Below, piece by piece: positions 1-11,185 of a DNA stretch of 64,000 nt. The notes below the pieces were generated by a model that made no database searches, was not told the origin of the DNA, and saw only the letters and a list, made by a program, of their open reading frames with translations. The stretch covers positions 280,516-344,515 of the forward strand of contig ML769419.1 of the NCBI GenBank assembly GCA_009733575.1, given 5' to 3'. Both the position numbers and the translations under genes were made by a program. Source of the DNA: Gymnopus androsaceus JB14 (taxonomy: Eukaryota > Basidiomycota > Agaricomycetes > Agaricales > Omphalotaceae). How positions within the stretch are numbered: the stretch's first letter is position 1; the number at the start of each line of letters is the position of its first letter.

Positions 1-1073
1 TGGTACATGCGATTCAGGGAAATCATGACCCAACTGGGGTTTAAACGGTCTGATTTTGATCACGCTGTTTTCTAGTGCACTAATCCCTTCACCATCATTT
101 TCATACATGTTGACGATATGACATTGGTTACTGAAACCCTGGCCATCATGGAGAAACTAAAGAAAGATATTGGGGCTATAATTGAAGTTGTTGATTCTGG
201 AGAAATCCATTGGCTACTTGGGATTGAGATCCGAAGATCTCTCCATAATAGGACGATTCACCTATCCCAGCAGTCATACATTGACGCCATACTCTCTGGC
301 TATGGATTCTGCAGATATAAAGCCACTCTCTATTCCCTTCGATCCCCACATCCACCTCACCAAAGACCAATCACCCAAAACAGTTGAGAACATCGCTTTT
401 ATGTCGACAACAAACCCTTACAGAGAGGCCCTTGGCACTCTCCAGTACTTATCCGTCGCTACGAGACCCAACATCATGTATGCAGTCTCTATCCTTGCTC
501 GCTTTTCACAAAACCCCAGCATCACTCATTGGAATGGTGTAAGCCATGTCTACGCCTATCTCAAATACACTCGAGACTTTTGGCTCAGTACGAGCAACCA
601 GGAGACAGTCCAAGGCTATACAGATGCGGATGGTATGTCCCAAGAGGATTGACATGCTATTTCCGGGTACGTTTTTATGTTGAATGGTGGAGCAGTATCT
701 TGGTCGTTGAAACAACAGGATACCATTTCTTGATCCTACCACGGAAGCCGAATATATCGCTTTGACCCATGCGGCAAAGGAAGCGATCTGGCTTAGGAAT
801 CTTTTATCGGAAATCTTTGGTCCTATTACTCATGCAATCCCTATCATGTCAGACAATCAGTCCGCCATCGCATTGGCAAAGGATGATTGTTTTCATGCCA
901 GGACCAAACACATTGATATCCGATACCACTTCATCCGCTACGTCATTGAGGAAGGTAAAATTTGTCTTACTTACTGCCCTACCGAAAACATGATGGCAGA
1001 CATCTTCACCAAAGCCTTACCTTCGATGAAAGCCAAACACTTCGCAGCATCCATTGGATTAGCAAAGGTTTGA
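1..1073 (+). pseudogene. Ty1/copia retrotransposon pol fragment (reverse transcriptase C-terminus and RNase H)
   Basis: This is the 3' part of a copia-type pol gene, entering from outside the window. The reading frame shifts several times (near 300, 652 and 720), so it is not translatable as one protein. The first segment contains the late reverse-transcriptase block around WLLGIEI and the second the LGTLQYLSVATRPNI segment that precedes RNase H in copia elements. The last segment (about 745-1073) has TEAEYIAL with the RNase H acidic residue, DNQSAIALAKD, RTKHIDIRYHFIR and the MMADIFTKALP block that ends copia pol. The stop is followed directly by a purine-rich tract (1073-1080) and the LTR, the normal copia order. 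It carries ordinary CpG content, unlike the sequence to its right, so it looks like a younger insertion. Confidence 0.9.
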
Positions 1074-1080
1074 AGGGGAG

Positions 1081-1443
1081 TGTTGGAATATCAAAGGTAA
1101 ATATATCTTATTGAACTATACATGGAACACTTTCTCGTAGTCTCCACTTGTTTGTATCACCATCCCATGCACTCCACTGTTATCATCTTGCAGACTCTAC
1201 TTAGTCTCTTGCCGTATCCACTTGTTCTCTCATAGTACCCACTCTACCATATGGACAGTAGCCACACATATTCATGCAGTAGCCACTTGCCTGATATATT
1301 GTTTGTACTTAGGACTGTATATAAGCTTAGGTACCATACCCTGTAATAACACCGTCGTCCCCCATCGATCTGTGTGATCGCTACTACTAAGTCTTGTGTG
1401 GACTTACTGCTGCTACTTCCTATTTAGGAACAAAACTCTAATA
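1081..1443 (+). repeat. 3' LTR of the copia element
   Basis: The sequence starts TGTTGGAATATC immediately after the polypurine tract AAGGGGAG, the expected first bases of a copia LTR. A TATA-like word (TGTATATAAG, about 1316-1325) lies inside, as expected for an LTR promoter. The right edge is placed near CTCTAATA (about 1443), an imperfect inverted match to the start. It is less certain because the 5' LTR is outside the window and the target duplication cannot be compared. Confidence 0.75.
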
Positions 1444-2140
1444 TGTTGAGCCTAGGGAAGACCTAGAAAATGCCAATGAACAGTTGGAAGGTATACATGG
1501 AATTTATTTTGATGATGATTACCTATGGTCCAAAGGGGACAATAAATTGACTGTTACATGTGGAAGCTCAGAATTGGAAAACAATTCATCTGAAATATGT
1601 TTCTTATATAATGTAGACTCTAAGGCTAGAGAATCTGAGGATGGCAATTTGATGCCTAACCTGCAGAGCATTTCGGGAAGTGATGCAGATCCAATAGAGT
1701 AGAGAACTGCTGAGCCTGATGATATGATAGAGCTTGGTTCCATGATTTTGATTCCTGACTTACAAAGGCCCCCATCTGTGCAGCTCTGTACAGAGCTGGA
1801 CAGCAATTGATGGGAAAATGATATAGATCAATTGCTGTACAGCACTGTATAGCCCTGTACAGAACTGCACAGAAGGGGACCTTGCTATGAGATCACCCAG
1901 GTTTTGCTGATGTACCTGACCCAAATGCTGTAAAAGACAGCAACTGATGATTTTGGGAAAGCACTCACCAGCTATGACAGTGTATTCTTGGCAAATGCTG
2001 AGAAGTTCTTGGGCAGACTCACTGAGCTTTATGACTCAGGTGCATCATGCCATATGTCTCCATGTGGTCATTTGGTGCTCAATATCAAGTGCTCAAATTT
2101 TTAGCAGCTGTTGGTCACTACCATGGATAATAACAAAGTA
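1444..2140 (+). pseudogene. Older copia gag-protease relic, invaded by a MITE end
   Basis: Immediately after the LTR a second, older copia coding relic begins. An open stretch from about 1446 to 1760 is acidic and resembles the region upstream of the copia protease. At about 1968-2090 the translation includes the protease active-site block TELYDSGASCHMSP (DSGA motif), preceded by a segment that typically precedes it. Between the two parts, a MITE end (CCAGGTTTTGCTGATG, ending at 1912 and followed by TA) interrupts the gene. There are in-frame stops, for example near 2101, and almost no CpG. The younger copia element probably inserted into this relic. Confidence 0.7.
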
Positions 2141-2231
2141 GCTGGTGGCTGTGAGCCTTGAGGCTTGATGTAGTAGACTGGGTTTCTGCTACAGACAATA
2201 ATAGCTGAGCTAGGGCTACTTGGTCCTTCCA

Positions 2232-2265
2232 GGTATACCTGGATCCAGACTTGTGTCCATCACTA
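2232..2265. repeat. Orphan end of the hAT-like element seen at 3780-4468
   Basis: CCAGGTATACCTGGATCCAG followed by ACTTGTGTCCATCACTA repeats the right terminus of the element at 3780-4468 almost base for base. No matching left terminus is visible upstream, so this is a truncated copy. Confidence 0.55.
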
Positions 2266-2282
2266 ATTGGTAAGTAAATATA

Positions 2283-2679
2283 CATCAGCGAAAACTGGTT
2301 TGGGCCTAGGAGGATCTAATGTCACCTAGTCCTCTTAGGCAACCTGAGGCATCCTAGTTGGCCCAGGAAAAAGGGTAAAACTTTGGACACCTCAGGTATC
2401 CTAGTCATCCTAGGTGTCCTGGGATCATCCTGGGGCATCCTGAGGCATCCTAGGATAAAATTTCTATCCCAGGATGTCTCAGGATGCCTCAGGATGCCCC
2501 AGGATGCCCCAGGACACCCTCAAGACATCCCAGGATCTCCCAGGACACCTAGGATGACTAGGATACCTGAGGGGTCCAAAGTTTTGCCCTTTTTCCTGGG
2601 CCAACTAGGATGCCTCAGGTTGCCTAAGAGGACTAGGTGACCTTAGATCCTCATGGGCCCAAAACAGTTTTTGCTGATG
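2283..2679. mobile_element. Palindromic MITE with CATCAGC ends, flanked by TA
   Basis: The element is a near-complete inverted repeat. The left arm (2283 to about 2455) reappears reverse-complemented in the right arm (about 2490-2679), including the blocks CACCTAGTCCTCTTAGGC and GGCATCCTAGTTGGCCCAGG. The ends read TA-CATCAGCGAAAACTG and CAGTTTTTGCTGATG-TA, giving a TA target duplication as in Tc1/mariner-type MITEs. The centre is made of degenerate tandem CATCCTGGGG/CATCCTGAGG units. It has no coding capacity. Confidence 0.85.
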
Positions 2680-2681
2680 TA

Positions 2682-3137
2682 ACTAAACAAGTGGAAATCA
2701 TAGATGTAAATAGAGGAAAAAGATAAGAAATAATCATCATGTGATAGATAAGATTTGAGTTCATAACATAAAGTAGGTCAGATAGTCCAATGGTTGTGCC
2801 ATGTGCAATTCTAGTGTTCCATTTTAGCCACTCATTATAAATGTTGAAACACCATTGTTTTGTGTTTGATCCTCTGTGCATCCATTTGGCACTTGGATAC
2901 CCCAGGTCTCAAACAAGAGGGGGGTATGTAGCAGACCAGGTTTCCGCTATGGTCAATACTGTTCAAACTAGGGTAACTTGGTCTTAGAAATGGGGTATTG
3001 TACCATTTCAATTGGTTCACTGGTCACAGATCATGGAGGGTCTCCAGCAAGGTTATCCATTTGATGTGATTTCCCTCACAAAGTGGCTGAAATAGCAATT
3101 TTGGGATCCCAAATGGCAAAATTTCTGTTAGGTCACA
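2682..3137. other. Non-coding, CpG-poor spacer
   Basis: No gene or structured element is apparent. The sequence is AT-rich with almost no CpG and belongs to the decayed repeat island. Confidence 0.5.
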
Positions 3138-3159
3138 CATCAGCAAAACCTGGGTGAAG
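3138..3159. repeat. Left end of a CATCAGC-family MITE, interrupted by the next element
   Basis: CATCAGCAAAACCTGGGTG starts here and matches the inverted end at 1894-1912 (CACCCAGGTTTTGCTGATG). The copy is cut after GGGTGAAG by the insertion at 3160-3663 and resumes after it. Its own right end was not found. Confidence 0.6.
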
Positions 3160-3663
3160 CAGTGTTGTCACTTAAGGGGTTATTAAGCCCAAAATTTGAA
3201 GCTAAGGCTTAAATACTTAATAAGGGCTTAACCTTAACATGAATATTAAGGCTTAAGTAGAAAAAAAAACTGGAGAAACACAGCTACAATTAAGCATGGT
3301 CATTATAGAACCTTCAAGCTTACTCTGTTGCAATTTAATTGACCTGCTTTTGTGTCCTTGACATTACAAATTCCTCCAAAGACTGTGTGATTTTGCTGCC
3401 AAACAGGTCTTCAAGCTCTATCAGCAACCAATGATCCTTTCTAGAAGGTACTCTGGGCCAGCATCATTGGTGTCCATAAAATCAGCCTCTTGCTCCTCCA
3501 CTATTGACTTTTTTGGCTCTTTGTGCCTAATTTGATTTCTCATGTCACATAGACACATCCTTAACTAAGGGTTATTAAGGATTTTATTTGATACTAAGGC
3601 TTAAGTTAAGGGTCTTATTAAGGCTTAACTTATGTTAAGGGTTAAGGGTTAATGACAACACTG
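3160..3663. mobile_element. hAT-like MITE with a perfect 8-bp target duplication
   Basis: The terminal inverted repeats are CAGTGTTGTCA and TGACAACACTG. GGGTGAAG is present on both sides (3152-3159 and 3664-3671), a perfect 8-bp target-site duplication. CAGTG ends plus 8-bp duplications are characteristic of hAT superfamily elements. The 504-bp interior is AT-rich, holds TTAAGGGTTA-like subrepeats near both ends and has no coding capacity. Confidence 0.88.
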
Positions 3664-3779
3664 GGGTGAAGCCACAGAAGCCATAGTAATCCACAGTAGC
3701 TCATAGAAGCTACAGCATCTCACAGAACTGGGAGTTCCTGTGGATTATCGAACTGTCAATGCACGTGTCTAGTATACAG

Positions 3780-4468
3780 TAGTGATGGACACAAGTCCAG
3801 GTCCAGGACAGGTACCTGCAGGTATACCTGTGGGAATACCTACAGGTAAAATACCGGTGGATCCCAGTACCTGTTTCCCATGGGTCTGATCCAGGTCACA
3901 GGTCAGCCTTCAGTAAACTTTATGACCTGCAGGTACCTGTGGATCTGGTACACACATTTTTTGCTAGACTTAAATACCCTAGTTATTGAACACTAGGACT
4001 AATATTAGTACAAAAATATTGCTCTTAGAAGTAACATTGACAAACTAGCACTGAAGTACTAATGAAACTGGTATTTATTAAAATAATACCTACTCTACTA
4101 CTAATTTATTGATACTAATGTCAGTATTGGTACTGATGATTGGTGCTGGCAGTGAATTACTACTAATAGCTAAATATTAGTAGTACAAGATAGATATTAT
4201 TAGTAGTTAATGTAGCTTAAACCTTAGAGGAAGTACTAGAACTCAAGTACATGACACTTCATTCACTCATCCACTGAAAATACATGTTTTTGTACTTGGT
4301 AACAATGTAATATTTTTTTTTCTTGTATTATATTGTCTTGTATGTAAGTCAAACACAGGTACCGGTTTCCCACGGGTTCAGTGCAGGTCATAGGTCAGTT
4401 TTTTGAGGCCACAGGTACCTGTGTGGCGGATCCAGGTATACCTGGATCCAGACTTGTGTCCATCACTA
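3780..4468. mobile_element. hAT-like MITE with TAGTGATGGACACAAGT ends
   Basis: The left end TAGTGATGGACACAAGTCCAG is matched by the inverted right end CTGGATCCAGACTTGTGTCC followed by ATCACTA. The flanks are GTATACAG (3772-3779) and GTATACGG (4469-4476), an 8-bp duplication with one mismatch, which fits hAT. CAGGTACCTG/CAGGTATACCTG palindromes lie beside both termini. The 689-bp interior is very AT-rich and non-coding. Confidence 0.82.
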
Positions 4469-4476
4469 GTATACGG

Positions 4477-5264
4477 GTGCTTGCTACAGCAATCTTACAG
4501 TGCTGTGAGGTTCTGTGAGGCTCTGTGAGCTCTATGGGTTGCTGCAGATTCAATGTGACAGCTGTCAATTTATCCTGATGGACATGATCAGGGTCCACTT
4601 GGGCCTATAAAGTCACCATGTCATTGTGTTGCATCAACCTCTATCCTAACTCTAACTCCTGTCAATTCCAACTTGCTCTTTGTTTGCAAGTTCACAGTAA
4701 GTCCAATCCAAATGTCTGTAACAGTACTACTAACTGTTGCTACCAATAGTGTTCTTCTGCATTGCAAGAATTCAGCAGTATGCAAGTCATAGTGAATATA
4801 AAATGGTCATGGTCACAGAGGTGCAGCAAACCAATTGAAATGGTAAAGTACTAGCAGTGTGTACAAACAATAAAGTGTGACAGATAGTCCAACAGTTGTG
4901 TTGTGTGTAATTCTAGCATGTACCATTTAGCTGCTCCTTACAACTCCTATATGTGTATTCAAGTGGTCTATCTATCTAATTTAAATTTAATCAAGGGGCT
5001 CCAAAAAATATATTTGTACTAGGGGTCAGAAAATGTTTTTAGCCTCTGCCTGGGACTCTCCCTCCCTTCACATGACTTTTTTTGGTCACATGATTACCAA
5101 ATATGGTAACTATAAGACATGTCTCCTCATGATGCTGTTCTTTTACCCTTTGTGCATGCTCTACACATTCAAATGACCTTTGTAAAGTTCTTCCCCAGTC
5201 CTAGACACCATATACTTATGCACTTAAAACATATCAGTCAAGAAGTAATAAGTTGTTACACTAA
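4477..5264. other. Non-coding, CpG-poor spacer
   Basis: No gene is recognisable. Short stretches (about 4478-4550) with repeated CTGTGAGG/CTGCAG words may be the far arm of an older MITE. CpG is almost absent. Confidence 0.45.
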
Positions 5265-5531
5265 CATCAGCAAAACATGTGTTGTGAGGCTAGTGCCAGA
5301 GAGTGCCGGCCAGCGCTTCCAGAACCTCCAGTGCCCCAGCACCGGCCAGATCTCCCAGCAGGGCAAAAATTGCCTGATTTGGAAATGAAAAGGTACATCA
5401 TACAACTTTTTAATACAATCTATTCTGGGAAGCACTGACAGGGTCTGGCAGGCTCTGGTCGGCACTGGAAGCGCTGGGAAATTTCGACATTGCTGTCGGA
5501 AATTAAATCCAAAATACAGGTTTTGCTGATG
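5265..5531. mobile_element. CATCAGC-family MITE, diverged copy
   Basis: The left end CATCAGCAAAACATG and right end CAGGTTTTGCTGATG are inverted. Inner arms also pair (GCCGGCCAGCGCTTCCAG near 5307 against CTGGAAGCGCTGGG near 5465). The flanking TA dinucleotides have mutated. The element is 267 bp with no coding capacity. Confidence 0.75.
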
Positions 5532-7550
5532 AAGTGTGAAGACACAGCCACCAGCTACTAGTTGACATGACAGACTTATTTTAAATATATACACTCCAGG
5601 CAGCTAATGTGGCCCAGATAACTACATGATCACATTTCTTAGGCTCATTAGAGTCATTTTGATGCTCCAAAAGGCCAATTTGAGGTTGGTCAAAAAATAA
5701 AAATAAAAATCATGCACCCTGGTGAACCCACTCTACTTACCCCAGTACAGGACTTTCCAGCCTGGAATTTTATGATAAAGTTCATAAAGATATCCAGTAC
5801 CTTTGTTGAGCCAGATTTCACATTTTGCATTCTTTAGTTGTAGTACAACACAATAAATTGTTTGTGAGGCAGTAGAGTTCCAGGATCACACATTCCTTAC
5901 ATGTACAGATGGTAAATACTGTAAGTATACAACTGTATTGCACCATTAAATACAGGACACCTGAATTACAGTACAGTATTGTTGTACATCATACCATCTA
6001 CTGTACCATTTCAATTTTCAATCACTTTATTGGTCACAGTTCACAAGGACCCCAATGAAACAAAATTTCATGGTTTGTCTTGGGTCACAGCTGATTTTTT
6101 CTTTTTTTTTTTTTGATTTTTGCAGGTGCTCTCTATGTGCCTAACATGATTTGGTAAAAATTATGGAAAATTTTTGTTTTTGTCACAAGTCTCACCAATC
6201 TTGAACAAATCTTAATTTGTTTGGTTGATCACAGGTCACAGCCCAAAACAAAGGACTTCAGATGGTACAGTATACACTGTATTGTATGGATATGGTGAAG
6301 AACCCTGCATTTATGGAGCCTGCCAAAAATTTAATTCAGAGTGCATCTAATTGCCTGCTAATTTTCTTTCTATTTTTATTGTATATTTGGCAAAATCTGA
6401 CAGTGCCAAAGTGTCCTCTAAAATCACCAAAACTTGGAACCAATTGGTATGTTGGAAAGTTGAAAAGTTTGCAGTACCAGTTACATTAAGTACTGGTACA
6501 TACTGTATACAGGTTGCATCAATACTTACTTAGTATTCTGAACTCAAACTATACTGTATAGTTTTGACTGTGAGTTCATGAGGGGGTCTTGAACTAGGCT
6601 GAATTAAGAGTTGTAATGCATAACTAACACATTTAAAATTCAAATTTTGCGAAATAGTAATGCAATTTTCGAAAAATTACCCAAAATGGCAGTGAAAGAC
6701 AAAACACAAATTAGCTCAATTTAGACCAAACTTGTGAAATTGAAGTTTGGCCATAACATGTAACACCCACTGAACTTATGGTTGAAACTATACAGTAGCA
6801 TCAATGAGAAACTTACTTTGCTCACTGGCTGTGCATGGAGCCATGGGTGTCAGGGTGAGTGAAGCAAACCCAATGATTGTATCAGAACAGCAACACACTG
6901 GTGTGCAATTCCTGAGTGGCCCATGTCTGAAAAGAGGTTCTCTGACCATTGTTCTGGGTATCTAGCCCCAACAAAGGAAGGAAAAGAGAAAAAAAGGAAG
7001 AGAATTATAGATTTTTTTCTCACTTATCTGAAGTGTGGATAAAGGCAGAGAGAGGCTTAGAGTCACTTAGTTTTGAATATCTGGCCCTGCAGGAGCAGAA
7101 CAGCTGTACTGGGGCTGACTGAAAGAGTGGAGCATGTACCACTGTAGCAATGAGATCCCAGGTCTCCAATCATTCATCTAGCTATAACTTGAGGCTATCC
7201 TTGCATGTAGTTTAAGAAAATAGAGCCCCAATAGAGCCTTCAAATTATCATGAAAGAACTGTAATGGCCAAAATTTTGGCAGATTTCATTGCTCAAAGAG
7301 GTCCCAGATCAAGAAAAATAGTAGATTCAAAGGGAAGATATACAGGACAATTCTATATTCTTCTACAAGCAAATTTAGTGAAAGAAAGGATTGTAAAGCA
7401 AGCTAAAAATTACATAAGTGGCCAAAAGTTATCTGTAACTTATCTGCAATTGCAGCTTTTTGGAGGCTCTCATTGGGTACCATTTCATATAATATTTATA
7501 CTATGTGTATTTCAGTGCTAGGAACTCCCCATATTATTTTTGTGATTTAC
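5532..7550. other. Non-coding AT-rich, CpG-depleted block
   Basis: I see no gene. Open frames here (for example 7264-7521) are short, unrecognised and lack gene context. From about 6960 to 7560 essentially no CpG occurs. At about 7561 CpG-containing words become frequent within one line of sequence. Confidence 0.5.
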
Positions 7551-7769
7551 CAGAATATTCTGGTCATTAGCAATGCATTAAGCTTTCGTGCATGACTATA
7601 ACATGCAGATAGCAGCCGTGTGAACCCAGAAATATCATCGCTCAGCCGAAATTTTGGTGCCTTTGGATCTGCCGGCCGTCGGCTCCCCGGGTCTTGACCC
7701 AAAATAACGGGAAAGTTACAACATGACATCATGGCCATCAACTTTCAAGTGCCGTTCATGTGAGTTACA

Positions 7770-7804
7770 CAATGAATGGGAGGCACCTGGTTTCCAGGTG
7801 CCTC
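7770..7804. repeat. Short perfect hairpin
   Basis: GAGGCACCTGG-TTT-CCAGGTGCCTC can fold on itself. There is no neighbouring gene, so a terminator role is not supported. It is probably a transposon-end remnant. Confidence 0.4.
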
Positions 7805-7987
7805 ACGGAATGCCCCCGGTGTTAATTCTGTCAGAGAGATAAGTGATATTTATACACTATCCTCAGTAGTATACCACTGCACAAAAGTTGCAGTGACTAA
7901 GTGATTTGCACCGTAGAAGAACAGTAAAATTTCCACACATCTTGTCAAGGTTAAGTTGAGCTGAATGAAATTATATTGGATATAATC

Positions 7988-8094
7988 TGGTACGGAGCAA
8001 GAACACTAAAGGTAAGTAAGAGAAAATAAAGTAAACTGTTCGACATACCTGGTACGGAGCAAGAACATTAAAGGGGCTTGCTCCGTCCCAGGAT
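7988..8094. repeat. Duplicated GGTACGGAGCAAGAACA unit with hairpin
   Basis: GGTACGGAGCAAGAACACTAAAGG appears at about 7990 and again at about 8050. The second copy continues into GGCTTGCTCCGTCCCAGG, which pairs with CCTGGTACGGAGCAAG to form a hairpin (about 8049-8093). Confidence 0.5.
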
Positions 8095-8732
8095 AGTAAC
8101 TGTACCGGAAACGGAAGTAGACTAGTTGCGAGCCAACGCTCGGTCATTCACTGATAACACATCTCCCACTGCTGCAAGAATCAAAGCAGAAATCTTTGCT
8201 GTAGAAGACAAACATATTTTCATAGTATATTAAGGGCAGAGAACTTACCATCAGTCCATGACCAGATATGTGGCTAATTGAGCTCCAAAGGCCCTTGAAT
8301 GTTCAGTTTATTACTGTACTTATTTCATGTTACCTGTGAGAAAACTGTAATGGCAGTAAACAGTTGTGTCAATCTGAGTCTTCCAAAATCCCAAGCAGTA
8401 CTGGTATAATACCACACTCACCAACCCATCTACAATTGGCAACAGAGATGGCACTATGTTCTAGAATTGGTAAGTAGTACATACCTACTGTACATATTTA
8501 CTAAGTATAGTTTAAGTCATGTCACATGTCAGCATTTACAGTGGCTCTGATGATTTATTCTTTATTGAACATTTTTGTTCAAATTTTATTGAGACTGCAA
8601 GTGTACCATGTCATTCAAATTTGTTGGTATAAAGTACCTACTGTACATATGTCCTTGGTCCGACCTTAGTAGCACATATGGGCCTGGAGAAACAAAACTT
8701 GTTACTTTGCTGAATTCTCAGTTTGAGTTACT

Positions 8733-8880
8733 TATCCGAGTGTGAGCAAAGGAACTTATTTCGCTACCTTGTCTACCTTATTTCAACATATTCAAGGTAC
8801 CTTATTTTTCCCACGCTTAGACAAACTACCTTGGCGAAATGTAACTACCTTATGATTGCGTGGCAACCTTATTGCAGCAT
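8733..8880. repeat. Dispersed repeat copy (AAGGTA type, reverse orientation)
   Basis: Read on the minus strand, this copy ends in TTCCTTTGCTCACACTC and aligns in order with the copy at 15955-16103. Shared parts are the block around ACATTT.GCC, the word AGCGTGGGAAAAA and the block AGCGAAATAAGTTCC. Nearly every AAGTTA of the other copy is AAGGTA here. Confidence 0.55.
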
Positions 8881-11185
8881 TTACATTCGTCCTTCAATGT
8901 ACCATACATACTGCATACACCTCAAGCAATTACTGTATAGGGCTTGCCACAGTCCCGTAAATGGTCACGACCGTCAAAAACACGGTTGTAACCGTCTCCG
9001 AATATCCTGAGACCAACCTGAGACGGTACGGTAGCTCCCGTAACTGTCCTGTATACGGTTTCTCGCACCCTTAATGACCGACAAGGTCAAAATTTTAATA
9101 CAATAAATTACCTAGGTGAATTTACAGCTGACGGAATGTGCCTACATCTAAGTATTTTAGATCTATTGAAAGTACTATAGAGGCCTGTAAATGGCCATTA
9201 CAAGATCATTTTGTACATACAAAGTAACACCGGAACTTTTCACACGCCCCTAGAGGATAAAAATAGCAAAGACTGAGTCTCTCTGTACGCTGGAAGCCAT
9301 TTTGTGAAACATTTCGGTTCAGTGAAGCTCATAGTGTAAGGTGCGCAAATGATTTTTGTACAAACACTCCATTACACACATATACGTTCTAATACCGTAT
9401 TTACAACTGTAACGGGCAAAACGGGTCAGTAAATTATGGACCCTGAAAATCTCAGATGGTACGGTCACAGGTACTGTTACAACCGTCCCGTCTACAGTGT
9501 AGTATAGTTATGGTGCCCTACAATTACATTCATTGTTACTGTAAAATAATGAGCACACTGTTGGTACTTCCTAAGCATTAGGTAGTCCCCAAGACTCTTG
9601 TTCAATTACTCAGTGCCTCTCACTCATATATGTGATATAAGCTCTATACTGGCCATTGTAAATGCACAATGAAACATTGGTACCTTGTGAGATATCGCCA
9701 GTGAGTGCTCTACTAGTATGTATCAGAGTGATAGGATACTGATAGCTTATTGCTGATATCTGGATTGGTAAATTTGTACCTTATTGCTGTATCATGGCTG
9801 TTAGGCCATTAGTGTTGTGGTTAGCTGTAATTTGAGCATGCTACTGCATGCAAACCATTGACCACTCTGAAACTTTGCTTACACAGTAGCCAAAAATTTT
9901 AACCTACAGTATGTAAGCTAAGTAGGAGGTTACATGAGCTGCCTAAAACCAAGTGCCATTGTCTTCCGAGTGTTGCTTCCCAATTGTAGTGGCTTAACCA
10001 TCACAGTCTACTTAATTGAGTTCACCTGTTCTTAATCCTTTTCAATGCAAAACTAGGAATGGGCAAGGGAGTTTGTGTATAACTAGTTATCATTATGTGC
10101 TCTATTTCTGCACTTATTGATGTCTCCAATTGCACTAGGCAATATTGAATACACCTAATAAAAAGATACAAAAGTGCGTCACTATATGCACAGAAATCTT
10201 GACGTATATAGTGGGCATACTGTACTGCAGCATGTAAGTATCACTCACTACTCCAAGTGCTCACGGTTTACCATGCCATGGTCACTGTGAATTTTGGAAT
10301 TATCATGAAATAAACTTTTCAACATTGGTATGTACATTGAGAGCGATATGTAGGCCTTTAAGACATTGAATTAAGGCTGAGAGCGTTGAAATAACGATTG
10401 TAGACACCATAAGTTCATCATAAGTTAGCATACGGAAATTCAAACTCCGCTACCTTATGGTACTTGGCCGAGATTTGCCGTTAAAAATACATTTACAATG
10501 TCATTAAAAATGCAAATTTCACAGCTCGAAGGGTCAAAACACCAGTTTTATTGATATACAATATACACTATAGCTCTTATGCATTGTTCCAGCCAGTTAA
10601 ACAAGCATATATGCATGTGCCACCTCAGTTTCGTGGGTTTAACTATCACAATATTGAGCAATATTGAGCAGTATTGAGCTTGTGAATCAGTGTCAGAATC
10701 CGAGATGGATGTATTAGTTGTTGTTGTTCACGGTCAGTTTACTTACATTCACGGTCACTCTACATACAAACACGGACACAAGTAGATACCTTAGTTACAT
10801 GCTAGATTAGATTACGATTACTCATGACCTCGCAATGACCCCTATACGTTTCCCTTTATATACGAATACTTATGATCGACTCACCTCAGACCGCTACGTT
10901 GTGCTGGCGCTGAGGTGAGCTCACTAACTTTACATTACTTACTATTATACTGATGTTATATCAGACCTTGTACCGTTTATCTACAGATTCCCGAGCGCCA
11001 TTCCAAGTACACCGTTATATACCTCAACATTAGTACTTACCACAAACTAAACAGAATCTGAAATCTCTTGGAAATCACTGCCATTCTTGGTTGTTTTGTG
11101 GAATAATTATAAATACCATAGATTGTGGTCACAAGATGATTAGCTATGTTCCCCTTATCTTATTAGTGCTGTGATGTCCTTTTTA
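8881..11185. other. Non-coding repeat-derived sequence
   Basis: No gene is seen. ACGGT/ACCGT-rich patches near 8950-9060 and 9415-9500 are partly inverted relative to each other and may be the ends of an old element. A partial AAGGTA-type repeat lies near 10437-10475 (CAAACTCCGCTACCTTATGG). Short GTTGTT and AATATTGAGC tandem runs are present. Confidence 0.4.

Noticed and set aside
2383..2640. 85-codon open frame through the CATCCTGAGG repeats
   Set aside because: It is an open frame produced by the tandem core of the palindromic MITE, not a gene.
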